Source: Sulfurimonas sp. HSL1-2 (GTDB lineage Bacteria > Campylobacterota > Campylobacteria > Campylobacterales > Sulfurimonadaceae). From it: a DNA stretch of 64,000 nt. This document shows positions 37,830 through 46,930 of the stretch, in pieces. The stretch covers positions 1,361,573 through 1,425,572 of the forward strand of contig NZ_CP147914.1 in NCBI RefSeq assembly GCF_039645565.1. Reading direction: 5' to 3'. Below the pieces are notes generated by a model. The model worked only from the letters and a program-made list of their open reading frames with translations, was not told where the DNA came from and ran no database searches. Each line of letters opens with the position of its first letter. The first letter of the stretch is position 1. Position numbers and translations under genes: made by a program.

Positions 37830-39770
37830 ATGCCCAACAGACTCGCCAACGAAGATTCCCCCTACCTGCAGCAGCACAAGAACAACCCCGTCGACTGGTA
37901 CCCCTGGTGCGACGAAGCTTTTGCGCGCGCCCGCGAGGAGAACCGTCCCATTTTCATCTCCATCGGCTACAGCAGCTGCCACTGGTGCCACGTCATGGAG
38001 CATGAGGTGTTCGAAAACGAAAGCATCGCCGCCTACCTGAACGCACACTTCATCAGCATCAAGGTCGACCGCGAAGAGCGCCCCGACCTCGATAAGTACT
38101 ACCAGGAGGTCCACCAGCTGCTCAACCGCCGTGCAGGCGGCTGGCCCGCCTCCATCTTCTGTACGCCCGACAACAAACCCTTCTATGCCGGTACCTACAT
38201 TCCCCCGACCACGCGCGAGCGGATGCTGGGCTTTACGGAACTGACCGAGATCATCGCCACCAAGGTGGCCGAAGGGGACGAAAAGCTCTTCCAGAACGCC
38301 GACGAGATCCAGAACTATCTGAAACCCGAAGACCGGCCGAAAGAGGCAACGGTACTGAAGCCCTCCCTGGCTACCGGATTCGTCAAACAGGCGCTGCACA
38401 ACTTCGAGAGCACGCACGGCGGCTTCTCCCAGCAGCCGAAATTCCCGCACACCTCGACGCTGAATGCCCTGCTCGACATCGTCCTGTTGCAAAACGATGC
38501 CGATGCGAAAACGATGGTGACGCAGACCCTCTCGACGATGCACCGCGGGGGGATGTACGACCTCATTGACGGCGGGTTCTGCCGCTACAGCGTCGACCCG
38601 GAGTGGCTGGTGCCGCATTTCGAGAAGATGACCTACGACAACGGCCTGCTCTGCGAACTCTATGCCAGGGCCGGGCGGATGCTGGACGATGCGTCCTATA
38701 CCCGCACGGCCGCGGAGATCGCCGGCTTCATGGCGGCGAAGATGCAGGAGGACGGCCTCTTCTACTCCGCCAGCGACGCCGACAGCGAGGGGGAGGAAGG
38801 CACCTACTTCATCGTTGCATACGACGTTGCAAAGTCGGCGCTGATCGAGGAAGGTTTCGCCGGGGATGACGCCGATGCGATCCTGGAGACCCTGCATGTC
38901 ACGCCGAACGGAAATTTTGAGGGCAAGAACATCCTCTGGCTCTCCGAGCCCCTCGCACGCCCCGAGTGGTTCGCCTCCGTCCGCGACGTCTTCCTCCGCC
39001 TGCGTACGGAACGCGAATACCCCTTTATCGACCGTAAGATCCAGACCTCCTGGAACGCCATGATGATCCGTGGACTCTTCGAACTCGGCAAAAGTGACCC
39101 CGCCTATATCGAAAAAGCGGTTTCAGCTCTCAAGGCCCTGCAGGACTTCCTGATGCCGGACGGCACGCTCTACCACACCGCCCTCATTCATAGCACGCCG
39201 AAAATCGGTGCGTTCCTGGAAGATTACGCCTACCTTGGTACCGCCTTCGTCAAAGCCTACGAAGCGACCTATGACGAAACCTACCTCATGCAGGCACAGC
39301 AGATGGCCAACCGCGCGCTGGAGACCCTCTACGACAACGGGCGCTGGTACTTCAGCAAGGGCGAGTTCGTCACCGACGCCGACCCCACTGACAGCTCCTA
39401 CCCCGGCTCCGTCGGCGTTATGGTCGACCTGCTGCTGAGCCTGGGCATCCTCGTCGAGGAGAAGTACCGCCGCTTCGCCTTCAAAACCCTGGAGTACTAC
39501 TCCGCCCGCCTGGCGAAAACGCCCATCTACTTCCCCTACCTCTTCAACCAGGCACTGCGCTACCTCTTCGAAGACCTCGTCGTCAAAGCCGATGCCGAAC
39601 GGCTGGCATCCGCCGCAGGTAACCTCTCGACGGTCACCTACCCCTACCTCCACGTCAAGGCCACCGACGACGATGCTTATATGCTCTGCGGCGTCCAGAG
39701 CTGTTTTGCACAGCTCAAGAATGCGGACGAGATCGCCCCAACGATCAAGGAGAAGTTCTCCACAATCTGA
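37830..39770 (+). CDS. Thioredoxin-domain DUF255 protein (YyaL/SPATA20 family)
   Basis: 646-residue cytoplasmic protein. The N-terminal DUF255/thioredoxin_7 domain starts [20 protein letters not shown] and has the active-site-like [20 protein letters not shown] is also typical. The rest is an (alpha/alpha) toroid resembling N-acylglucosamine 2-epimerase or cellulase folds ([14 protein letters not shown]). The family is very widespread but its reaction is not established. The ATG at 37830 has GAGGGA upstream; earlier in-frame codons overlap the promoter. Confidence 0.9.
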   Translation: MPNRLANEDSPYLQQHKNNPVDWYPWCDEAFARAREENRPIFISIGYSSCHWCHVMEHEVFENESIAAYLNAHFISIKVDREERPDLDKYYQEVHQLLNRRAGGWPASIFCTPDNKPFYAGTYIPPTTRERMLGFTELTEIIATKVAEGDEKLFQNADEIQNYLKPEDRPKEATVLKPSLATGFVKQALHNFESTHGGFSQQPKFPHTSTLNALLDIVLLQNDADAKTMVTQTLSTMHRGGMYDLIDGGFCRYSVDPEWLVPHFEKMTYDNGLLCELYARAGRMLDDASYTRTAAEIAGFMAAKMQEDGLFYSASDADSEGEEGTYFIVAYDVAKSALIEEGFAGDDADAILETLHVTPNGNFEGKNILWLSEPLARPEWFASVRDVFLRLRTEREYPFIDRKIQTSWNAMMIRGLFELGKSDPAYIEKAVSALKALQDFLMPDGTLYHTALIHSTPKIGAFLEDYAYLGTAFVKAYEATYDETYLMQAQQMANRALETLYDNGRWYFSKGEFVTDADPTDSSYPGSVGVMVDLLLSLGILVEEKYRRFAFKTLEYYSARLAKTPIYFPYLFNQALRYLFEDLVVKADAERLASAAGNLSTVTYPYLHVKATDDDAYMLCGVQSCFAQLKNADEIAPTIKEKFSTI

Positions 39771-39849
39771 TAAATTATAAGCGCAAGGGATAGGTAAGCC
39801 CTGCGCTATTGCTGTGCGCTCTTACATCATGAAAGCACTTTATCCGTGT

Positions 39850-39855
39850 TATAAT
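39850..39855 (+). promoter_or_regulatory. -10 box of ppk2
   Basis: TATAAT 18 nt before the ATG at 39873, with AAGGAG in between. A GC-rich imperfect stem (GCGC/AGGG arms) just after the YyaL-like gene at about 39780-39808 may separate the two transcripts. Confidence 0.5.
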
Positions 39856-39872
39856 CGGCCAAAGGAGCATGT

Positions 39873-40826
39873 ATGGGCACAAAGCACGATATGCTGGGCA
39901 CGGAACTGGAAACGGGTGAGATTCTCAAAGAGATTGTCCATGACGACCGCAGGATCGAAAGCGCCGAGGCGTTCGAGCGGGAACGGCGCGAGCACAACAA
40001 GAACGGCAAGAAGCGGGTCGCCGTCTGGATCCGCAAGAGCGTGATCGACTACGAAGATGAGCTCAAGCAGCTGCAGATCGAACTGCTGAAACTGCAGAAA
40101 CATGTCAAGGAGCAGGGACTGAAACTGCTGCTCATCTTCGAGGGACGCGACGCCGCCGGCAAGGGCGGGACGATCAAGCGCATCACAGAACACCTCAATC
40201 CCCGCGGCGCGCGCGTCGTGGCGCTCAACAAACCCTCGGACGTCGAGAAGACGCAGTGGTATTTCCAGCGCTACGTCGAGCACCTCCCCAGTGCGGGCGA
40301 GATCGTCCTGTTCGACCGCAGCTGGTACAACCGCGCCGGTGTCGAGCCCGTCATGGGGTTCTGTACCCAGGACGAGCACCAGGAGTTCCTGCACGAAGTT
40401 CCCCAGTTCGAGAAGATGCTCGTCAATGCCGGCATCATCCTCGTCAAGTTCTACTTCTCCGTCTCGAAAAAAGAGCAGGCGAAGCGCTTCAAGGAGCGCG
40501 AACGCAACCCGCTAAAGCACTACAAACTCTCCCCCATCGACCTGCGTTCACAGGAGCTGTGGGACAAATACACTATCGCCGAATACTCCATGTTCATGGC
40601 CTCGCACACGGAGCACGCCCCCTGGACGGTCATTCATGCGGACAAGAAGAAAAAAGCGCGGCTCAACTGCATCAAATACATTCTGAAACAGCTCGATTAT
40701 CATGACAGGGTGGAGAAGAAAAAGCTGAAGACGGACGGTGAAACGCTCTATTCGGCAGACAGGATGATCGCCGCGTTCGACAGCAGCGTCGCCCTGCAGC
40801 CCGAAAAGGCTGAAAAAGGAGATTAG
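39873..40826 (+). CDS. ppk2: Polyphosphate kinase 2
   Basis: 317-residue PPK2-family kinase, which uses polyphosphate to phosphorylate nucleotides (or the reverse). Walker A-like GRDAAGKGGTIKRI, the lid and base-binding region (LNPRGARVVALNKPS) and Walker B-like LFDRSWYNRAGVEPVM are intact. The extended N-terminus (about 50 residues, charged) fits class I/II single-domain enzymes. Strong AAGGAG at the start. Its TAG overlaps the stop of convergent thrC by 2 nt. Confidence 0.93.
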   Translation: MGTKHDMLGTELETGEILKEIVHDDRRIESAEAFERERREHNKNGKKRVAVWIRKSVIDYEDELKQLQIELLKLQKHVKEQGLKLLLIFEGRDAAGKGGTIKRITEHLNPRGARVVALNKPSDVEKTQWYFQRYVEHLPSAGEIVLFDRSWYNRAGVEPVMGFCTQDEHQEFLHEVPQFEKMLVNAGIILVKFYFSVSKKEQAKRFKERERNPLKHYKLSPIDLRSQELWDKYTIAEYSMFMASHTEHAPWTVIHADKKKKARLNCIKYILKQLDYHDRVEKKKLKTDGETLYSADRMIAAFDSSVALQPEKAEKGD

Positions 40827-42295
40827 ATAAAGTTCAGGATCTCCGCTTCGATCTGCTCTTTTTCGATAATGGTATCCTGAACGACCGGCTTGTCAAAGAG
40901 GGCCTTGATCATGTCGGGAATGCCGATATTCGCTTCGGCGGCGATCGCGTTCAGGGCGTCGATGTCGTGCGTATCGATCTCGCCGGTGAGCGCGTTGGCG
41001 ATCGTCGGGGAGAACTTCGTCCACTCGGCCGTGGAGTAGGCGATGGTTTTGAGTTCCTTCGTCGCGCAGCTCTCGTAGGCCTTGAAACAGGTGGCCGTAT
41101 GCGGGTCCATCAGGTAGCCGTGTTCCAGCGCGATCTTGATGAACTGCTTGCCCTCGTCGCCTGTTGCGAAATCCGCCGCGAAGAACTCCTGCAGCTTGGA
41201 GAGCTCCATCGTGCAGAGCTCGTAGTAGTGCTCGTTGTCAAGCTGCTCCATCAGCGCCTTCGTGCGTTCTTCGCCGAAGAGATCGTACAGGATGCGCTCG
41301 ACGTTGGAGGATTTGAGAATGTCCATCGCAGGTGACGTCGTCGCAACGACGTGGGCGTCGCGCAGGTCGTATTTCCCCGTCGTAATGAGGCGTGTCAGGA
41401 CGTTGTTCTCGTTGGAGGCGATGATGATCTTCTCGACCGGCAGCCCCATCTTCATGGCGTAGTAGCCGCCCAGGGCGTTACCGAAGTTGCCGCTCGGCAC
41501 ATCCAGGTAGACCTTCTCGCCCATCGTGATGGCACCCTGGCGCACCAGCTCGAGGTAGCTGTGGATGTGGTAGATGATCTGGAAGATGATCCGGCCGAAG
41601 TTGACGGAGTTCGCCGCGGAGAGGGAGGTGTTTTTCTCCTTCAGTGCCGCTTTGAAGGTGTCGGAGCCGAGCAGGCGCTTGAGGGCACCCTGGGCATCGT
41701 CGAAGCTCCCCTTGATACCGATCACTTTCAGGTTTTCCGCATCCTCGGTCACCATCTGCAGGCGCTGAACGTCACTGGTTCCGCCGTCGGGGTACATACA
41801 CGCGACCTTGACGTTGGCGCGGTTTTTGAATGTTTCCAGCGCCGCCGGTCCCGTATCGCCGCTCGTCGCCGCGAGGATCAGGTAGTTCTCGTTTCTGGCC
41901 TGTGCAATGGAAGAGAGCACGACGCCGAAGGGCTGCAGCGCCATGTCTTTGAAGGCGCGTGTCGGGCCGTGGTAGAGTTCGCTGACATAGAGGTCCTCTT
42001 TGACCTTGACGACCGGGACGGGGTTGGAAGGGTCGTCAAAAGCGTCGTAGAGCGCAAGCGCCTCGTCGATGACCGCTTCGTCGATGTCGATACCGAAACG
42101 CGTGAGCATATCCTTTGCCATCGTCTTGTAACTGCTGCCCAGGTGCTTTTGCAAGAAGGTCTCGCCCAGCTCCGGAAGCGCTTCGGGGACGTACAGCCCG
42201 CCGAAAGAGGCGATCGGGCTCAAAATCGCCTGGGAGAAGGTTACTTTTAAAGGATGGGTTCCGTCATTTCCACGTGTCTCGATAAACTGCATCAT
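40823..42295 (-). CDS. thrC: Threonine synthase
   Basis: 490-residue PLP enzyme that converts O-phosphohomoserine to threonine in the cytoplasm. The PLP lysine is in GPTRAFKDMALQPFG; SGDTGPAALETF is the phosphate-binding loop. The N-terminus (FIETRGNDGTHPLKVTFSQAI) is typical of the class II ThrC. Two adjacent ATGs start the frame (42295, 42292). Convergent with ppk2; no other threonine gene is nearby. Confidence 0.95.
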   Translation of the reverse strand: MMQFIETRGNDGTHPLKVTFSQAILSPIASFGGLYVPEALPELGETFLQKHLGSSYKTMAKDMLTRFGIDIDEAVIDEALALYDAFDDPSNPVPVVKVKEDLYVSELYHGPTRAFKDMALQPFGVVLSSIAQARNENYLILAATSGDTGPAALETFKNRANVKVACMYPDGGTSDVQRLQMVTEDAENLKVIGIKGSFDDAQGALKRLLGSDTFKAALKEKNTSLSAANSVNFGRIIFQIIYHIHSYLELVRQGAITMGEKVYLDVPSGNFGNALGGYYAMKMGLPVEKIIIASNENNVLTRLITTGKYDLRDAHVVATTSPAMDILKSSNVERILYDLFGEERTKALMEQLDNEHYYELCTMELSKLQEFFAADFATGDEGKQFIKIALEHGYLMDPHTATCFKAYESCATKELKTIAYSTAEWTKFSPTIANALTGEIDTHDIDALNAIAAEANIGIPDMIKALFDKPVVQDTIIEKEQIEAEILNFI

Positions 42296-42349
42296 CTTCG
42301 CTTTGAAAAAATTTTTCGCAATTATAGCGAAGCGGGAGTTAGAGGCGCC

Positions 42350-43822
42350 CTAAACGAAACGGTAGCGTTTTTCGGCAAAATCGACGACCCTGCCCCTGCG
42401 TACCTGAACCCCTTCCGAAGCCAGCAGTGCGATCTTGCCCCGGACACCGCCCTCGCCCGAATAGCTGCCGACACGGCCATCACTGCGGACCACACGGTGG
42501 CACGGAACCTCCGGAGCATACGGATTGCAGCCCACGGCCGTACCGACGGCGCGGACCGCATTTGTGCCCAGAAAAGCCGCCAGGTCCCCGTAGGTCGTCA
42601 CCTTCCCTTTCGGGATGCGCTTCAGCGCCTCCCAAACCGACTGCTGGAATGGGGTGCCCTGCATCCGGGGCTCGCTTGTACCTCTCACAGTCTGCGTGTC
42701 GTTCCTTCCGGCCGTCCACTGCCCGATCCGGAACACGACGAACTCGGCCGGCCGTACCGCTGCGGCACCGATTTCGACAACCAGCCGCCCGTTATCGACA
42801 TCATCCTGTGTCATCGTCGTCCGGTCGCACCGGACAAAAAAAGCCTCCTCCGGCTTGACACCACTCAACGCCCCTTTGCGCCACTCTGCGTAAAGAAAGT
42901 TTGAGACGGCCCCTTTTACCTGCGACCAGAGCGGTTCGCCGTTGGGTTCGAACACGGCCCACTGAGTGCCTTTATCAATGGACTCTTCCAGGTAGAGGAG
43001 GAAGCGGCGGACATTGACATACTTCCACTCCGAACCCGGAGGGGCGATGGTCCGCGCCCCCCACACCAGGATGCCCCGCCCGGGGAAGCTGAGAATGCAG
43101 TTGATCCCTTCCGGGTTCAGCAGGGCCTGCTCATTCTGGGTAATGCTCCGCTCCAGAGCTGCAGCCCCGTCAATGAGCGCATTCGCCGGTGCCTTGAAGA
43201 CACCGCGTTTACCATCAATCCTGGCGTAGATCCCTGCGATGGCACCGCTGGGCGGCACCGGTTTTGTCTCCGTGACCGGGTTCCCGTCACCGTCAACCGT
43301 TTCAACCCCCATGACAATCCACGGATAGTAGAGTGCACCGATCCCCTTGTCCGACACGAGACGGCTCTTCTGAGCCCTAACCGTCGCGACGTCCGCCCCC
43401 GCAATGCTGTCTAATATACAGAAGCGTCCCCCCGCCGCTTCGCAGTGGGCGATCACTGCCGACTGCACCTCGTAGGTGGTTGCACCGGGGATGCAGACAA
43501 TGCCCACTTCATCAACCTGTTCCAGTGCCGTCAGTCCAGAACACAGGCTGTTATGATCTTCGACATTGACGACATAGCAGCGCTGCCCGCCGTTGGCAAA
43601 AAAACTCTGAACTGCCGGTGCAAGCCAGGGGGTGTCGTCGCTGTAGCGGCCGTACGTATCCGTAAACTCCCGCCCGGAGGTTGTCAGCACGGCAGTGCCA
43701 TGCTCGTTCGGCAGCGCTGCAACGCCGACAAAGCCAGCCGTGGCAGTCCACACCCCTGCGATAGGGCTTGCCCCCGTCGCCATCTCTTCCACGTAGATCC
43801 CGGGGGAATTCAGTGTTGCCAC
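42350..43822 (-). CDS. In-frame fusion of contractile-tail sheath protein and O6-alkylguanine-DNA alkyltransferase domain
   Basis: 490-residue open frame. Residues 1-~383 are a short tail-sheath protein of the phage/eCIS type: LNSPGIYVEEMATGASPIAGV at the N-terminus and GRLVVEIGAAAVRPAEFVVF at the usual C-terminal end. A ~18-residue linker joins it to an MGMT/Ogt DNA-binding domain (residues 387-490) with KGKVTTYGDLAAFLG and the active-site PCHRV (Cys441). The GTG start has TAGGAG upstream. No other tail, baseplate or phage gene is in the window. An internal ATG (42664) could start the alkyltransferase alone but has no good ribosome-binding site. Confidence 0.88.
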   Translation of the reverse strand: MATLNSPGIYVEEMATGASPIAGVWTATAGFVGVAALPNEHGTAVLTTSGREFTDTYGRYSDDTPWLAPAVQSFFANGGQRCYVVNVEDHNSLCSGLTALEQVDEVGIVCIPGATTYEVQSAVIAHCEAAGGRFCILDSIAGADVATVRAQKSRLVSDKGIGALYYPWIVMGVETVDGDGNPVTETKPVPPSGAIAGIYARIDGKRGVFKAPANALIDGAAALERSITQNEQALLNPEGINCILSFPGRGILVWGARTIAPPGSEWKYVNVRRFLLYLEESIDKGTQWAVFEPNGEPLWSQVKGAVSNFLYAEWRKGALSGVKPEEAFFVRCDRTTMTQDDVDNGRLVVEIGAAAVRPAEFVVFRIGQWTAGRNDTQTVRGTSEPRMQGTPFQQSVWEALKRIPKGKVTTYGDLAAFLGTNAVRAVGTAVGCNPYAPEVPCHRVVRSDGRVGSYSGEGGVRGKIALLASEGVQVRRGRVVDFAEKRYRFV

Positions 43823-43863
43823 GGCATGCTCCTAGTGTGCCGGTGCCGAAACGGGGAGCCGTT

Positions 43864-44184
43864 TCACTTCACACTCGCCTGAAGCCACCCCAGGTAACTG
43901 TCGTTGCCGGCGACGATGGGGGCGGCAATGATCTCGGGGACGTCGTACGGGTGCAGCGCCTCGATGCGCGTTTTGAGACTCTCGAAGGCGGCTGCGGTCG
44001 TCTTGATGATGAGCAGCACCTCTTCGTCCTCGCAGTATTCGCCTTTGAAGATATAGTGCGACATCACGGCAGGAAGACGGTTGACGCAGGCGCAGAGCTG
44101 CTCCTTTACCACGGCTTCGGCAATATCTTTGGCGCTGAGTGCATCGGGGCACGTACAGTAAACGATGATCGATTCTGTTTTCAT
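43864..44184 (-). CDS. cutA: Divalent-cation tolerance protein CutA
   Basis: 106-residue CutA1, a trimeric ferredoxin-like fold protein linked to copper and other metal tolerance. Family features are CACVNRLPAVMSHYIFKGEY, EEVLLIIKTT and HPYDVPEIIAAPI. Its length is normal. The ATG lies 7 nt after a minus-strand TATAAT, so the transcript may be leaderless. The start of the sheath-fusion gene is 41 nt downstream, so they may be cotranscribed. Confidence 0.95.
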   Translation of the reverse strand: MKTESIIVYCTCPDALSAKDIAEAVVKEQLCACVNRLPAVMSHYIFKGEYCEDEEVLLIIKTTAAAFESLKTRIEALHPYDVPEIIAAPIVAGNDSYLGWLQASVK

Positions 44185-44190
44185 GACTTC

Positions 44191-44196
44191 ATTATA
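44191..44196 (-). promoter_or_regulatory. -10 box placed directly before cutA
   Basis: Minus-strand TATAAT followed after 6 nt by the cutA ATG, the spacing expected for transcription starting at the start codon. Confidence 0.5.
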
Positions 44197-44246
44197 GCGC
44201 TTATCGAAAAACCGGGCTGCGCAGAAAAAGAACAGCCATCATAAAA

Positions 44247-44252
44247 TATAAT
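44247..44252 (+). promoter_or_regulatory. -10 box placed directly before mddA
   Basis: TATAAT followed after 5 nt by the ATG at 44258; no ribosome-binding site is present between them, again suggesting a leaderless mRNA. It is divergent from the cutA promoter. Confidence 0.5.
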
Positions 44253-44257
44253 ACAGC

Positions 44258-44989
44258 ATGCAACAGATTCTTCTCTTTATTTACGCCCTCTTCGCCTACC
44301 TGTCGGCGATGGTCTCCGTCTCACTGCTGATCCTCTGGGTCTACCCCTGGTCATTTATGCCGTTCACCATCGACAGCGGCAAGAGCGGCAGTTTTGCATT
44401 GGTGATCAACCTGGCACTGATCGCGCTTTTCGGTCTGCAGCACTCCGTCATGGCCCGAACCGCCGTCAAGCAGGTGCTTTTCGGTGCGCTGCCCGTCGCT
44501 TTCCGCACCTCGACCTATACAGTCCTCTCGGCGCTCTGCCTGCTGCTGATCATCCTGCTGTGGCAGCCGATGACAGGCACCGTGTACGCGTTCGAAACCG
44601 GGCCCCTCTTCTGGGCGGCGACGCTGCTCTACGTCCTGGGGTGGAGCATGGCCTTCGTCGCGACTTTCCAGATCGACCACTTCGAGCTCTTCGGGCTGCA
44701 CCAGGGGTACCGGGCACTGCGGGGGATTCCGGAACCCGAAGTACGTTTCCAGAAAAAGGGATTCTACCGGTATGTACGCCATCCCATCCAGACCGGCACC
44801 GTGATCGGCCTCTGGGCCACGCCGGTCATGAGTACGGGGCATCTGCTCTTTTCAACGGGGATGACGCTCTATATTCTTATCGGACTGGTCTTCGAGGAGA
44901 AAGACCTTGTCAAAACGCTGGGAGAGGCCTACCGACGCTACCGTGAAGAGGTGCCTATGCTGCTGCCGTTCGGGAAAAAACGCGCCTGA
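44258..44989 (+). CDS. mddA: Methanethiol S-methyltransferase-like membrane protein (MddA/NnrU superfamily)
   Basis: 243-residue integral membrane protein with about six TM helices. ALFGLQHSVMAR and ATFQIDHFELFGLHQGYRAL match MddA, which methylates methanethiol to dimethyl sulfide with SAM. RYVRHPIQTG and the LVFEEKDLV motif are shared with isoprenylcysteine methyltransferase-like enzymes. Plausible in a sulfur-cycling organism. An NnrU-type role is the alternative. Its stop directly abuts the stop of convergent lrgB. Confidence 0.75.
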   Translation: MQQILLFIYALFAYLSAMVSVSLLILWVYPWSFMPFTIDSGKSGSFALVINLALIALFGLQHSVMARTAVKQVLFGALPVAFRTSTYTVLSALCLLLIILLWQPMTGTVYAFETGPLFWAATLLYVLGWSMAFVATFQIDHFELFGLHQGYRALRGIPEPEVRFQKKGFYRYVRHPIQTGTVIGLWATPVMSTGHLLFSTGMTLYILIGLVFEEKDLVKTLGEAYRRYREEVPMLLPFGKKRA

Positions 44990-45715
44990 TCAGCGCCACC
45001 CCAGCCACTCAAACAGGGGCGGCAGCAGCAGGGCCGTCAGAAAAGCGGCCAGCGCCATCGCCAGCCCGGCAAAGGCGCCGCTGACGGGGTGGACTTCGAA
45101 GGCCCGCGCCGTTCCGACACCGTGGGCCGTCACCCCCATCGCCGTCCCCACCGCGCTCTCATCCGTAACGCCTGCCGCTTTAAGTACGCGCAGCCCGATT
45201 ACCGCCCCCGTAATCCCCGTAAAGACGACAAATGCTGCCGTCATCGCCGGGATACCGCCGAGCACTTCACTGATGCCCATGGCCACCGGCGTCGTCACCG
45301 ATTTCGGTGCCAGGGAGAGCAGCGTTGTACGGTCAAGCCCCAGCACGTAACCTATCGCCACGGCGCTGAAGGCCCCGGTCAGAACGCCGACGGCCAGTGA
45401 CACCGTCACGGGGAACCAGATGGCGCGCAGCCGGGCCATCTGGCGGAAAAGCGGCACGGCAAGGGCCACCGTGGCGGGTCCCAGGAGAAAATGCAGGAAC
45501 TGCGCCCCGGCGAAGTAGGCGTCATAGGAGGTATGGCTCAGCTCCAGCAGGGCGATCAAAACGACGATGGAGACGGCCACGGGGTTCAGCAGGGCCGCGC
45601 TGCCGCTTTTGAGAAAGAGTTTCTGCGCCGCGAGGTAGACGAGGATGGTCAGCGTCAGCCACCACAGCGGCGAGGCGGAAAGGTAGACCCAGAAGCTGTC
45701 AAACGCCATCGGCAT
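44990..45715 (-). CDS. lrgB: LrgB family membrane protein
   Basis: 241-residue inner-membrane protein with about seven hydrophobic helices. LrgB hallmarks include LGPATVALAVPLF, LAPKSVTTPVAMGI and GTAMGVTAHGVGTARAFE. With LrgA it forms a holin/antiholin-like or carboxylate-transport pair (pyruvate in Bacillus and Staphylococcus, glycolate in plants). The start overlaps lrgA by 17 nt. Two close ATGs exist; the first is given. Confidence 0.92.
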   Translation of the reverse strand: MPMAFDSFWVYLSASPLWWLTLTILVYLAAQKLFLKSGSAALLNPVAVSIVVLIALLELSHTSYDAYFAGAQFLHFLLGPATVALAVPLFRQMARLRAIWFPVTVSLAVGVLTGAFSAVAIGYVLGLDRTTLLSLAPKSVTTPVAMGISEVLGGIPAMTAAFVVFTGITGAVIGLRVLKAAGVTDESAVGTAMGVTAHGVGTARAFEVHPVSGAFAGLAMALAAFLTALLLPPLFEWLGWR

Positions 45716-46061
45716 GCTCCGTTTTCTGACGTCGCAGCAGCCACTGCATCGTCCACCCCGTCACCACCAGCGTGATCACGGCACTGGCGAGCAGCGTCAC
45801 CCCCAGTTTCAGCCAGATACCGCCCAGGGCATCGAAGTACACCATCACCCCGACCCCGGCGGGCACAAACAGGAGTGCAAGGTATTTGAGCAGTCCGTCG
45901 GCGGTCAGGTCCAGATCGTGGGAGGAACGGCCCCGGTAGCGGAGCCAGAGAAAGAGCAGCAGCATCCCGAGCACGGGACCGGGCAGCGGCCAGCCCGAGA
46001 GCCGCACCAGCGCCTCGCCGCAAAGCTGGCAGAAAAGCAGGAGAGCCATGCCGTTGAGCAT
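45699..46061 (-). CDS. lrgA: CidA/LrgA family holin-like protein
   Basis: 120-residue protein with four TM helices. LFCQLCGEALVRL and LPGPVLGMLLLFLWL are the conserved CidA/LrgA N-terminal blocks, and LLFVPAGVGVMVYFD is the central one. It overlaps lrgB by 17 nt and follows argB by 17 nt on the same strand, so it may be transcribed from the nadE/lpxK/argB run. Confidence 0.92.
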   Translation of the reverse strand: MLNGMALLLFCQLCGEALVRLSGWPLPGPVLGMLLLFLWLRYRGRSSHDLDLTADGLLKYLALLFVPAGVGVMVYFDALGGIWLKLGVTLLASAVITLVVTGWTMQWLLRRQKTEHADGV

Positions 46062-46078
46062 CGTATCGCCCCTGATGC

Positions 46079-46930
46079 CTAGAGGGTAATCTGCGTACCG
46101 ATACCCTCTTCGGTAAAGAGTTCGAGCAGGATGGCGTGTTCGATCCGGCCGTCGATGATGTGGGCTTTCTGGACACCGCGCTCGATCGCCTCGATACAGG
46201 CATCGACCTTCGGAACCATACCGCCATGGATCGTTTTGTCGGCCTTGAGCTCTTCGACTTTCGCTTCGGTCAAGGAGGAGAGCAGCTTGCCCTCGGCGTC
46301 GAGGACGCCCGGGGTGTCGGTCATAAAAACGACCTTTTTCGCCCCGATGGCCCCGGCGATCTTGGAGGCTGCCAGGTCGGCGTTGATGTTGTAGCCCGGA
46401 TGGCCCGTCTCGCCGTCGGAGGCGATCGGCGCGATAACGGGGATGAACTTCTCATCGATCAGGCGGTGAATGACGTCGGCCTTGACATGCTCGATCACCC
46501 CGGTAAGGCCCCATTTACCGGCATCTTTGGGCTGCGCACGCAGAAACTGCGCGTCTTTGCCGTTCACGCCGAACGCGCTGGCGCCGTGGGAGTTGAGCAG
46601 CGCGACGATCTCGTTGTTGACCTCGCCGCACAGTACCATCTCGACGATGCGCATCACTTCCGGGGTCGTGACGCGCTGCCCGTCAATGAACTCGGTGGGA
46701 ATGTCCAGTTTGGAGAGCATCTCGTTGATGCGCGGTCCCCCGCCGTGAACGATAACAGGACGGATCCCGACAAGATACATCAGCAGCACGTCTTTGGCGA
46801 ATTTCGCCTTGAGCGTTTCGGAAGTCTGTGCCGCGCCGCCGTATTTGATGACGACGATCTGGTTTCTGAACTCCTTGATGAACGGCAGCGCCTCCAGGAG
46901 GGTCTTGACGGTATCAATCTTTGTTTTCAT
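46079..46930 (-). CDS. argB: Acetylglutamate kinase
   Basis: 283-residue ArgB, which phosphorylates N-acetylglutamate in arginine synthesis. The phosphate-binding IVVIKYGGAA, VIVHGGGPRI and late GGMVPKVDACIEAI blocks are intact. The N-terminal helix (KTLLEALPFIKEF) is of the arginine-sensitive hexameric type. The ATG at 46930 is chosen because it gives the standard length; the frame overlaps the lpxK end by 17 nt. Confidence 0.96.
   Translation of the reverse strand: MKTKIDTVKTLLEALPFIKEFRNQIVVIKYGGAAQTSETLKAKFAKDVLLMYLVGIRPVIVHGGGPRINEMLSKLDIPTEFIDGQRVTTPEVMRIVEMVLCGEVNNEIVALLNSHGASAFGVNGKDAQFLRAQPKDAGKWGLTGVIEHVKADVIHRLIDEKFIPVIAPIASDGETGHPGYNINADLAASKIAGAIGAKKVVFMTDTPGVLDAEGKLLSSLTEAKVEELKADKTIHGGMVPKVDACIEAIERGVQKAHIIDGRIEHAILLELFTEEGIGTQITL

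Noticed and set aside
42350-43822. Prophage or contractile injection system locus
   Set aside because: Only the sheath-type domain is present; neighbours are thrC and cutA, with no tube, baseplate, ATPase, capsid or integrase gene.
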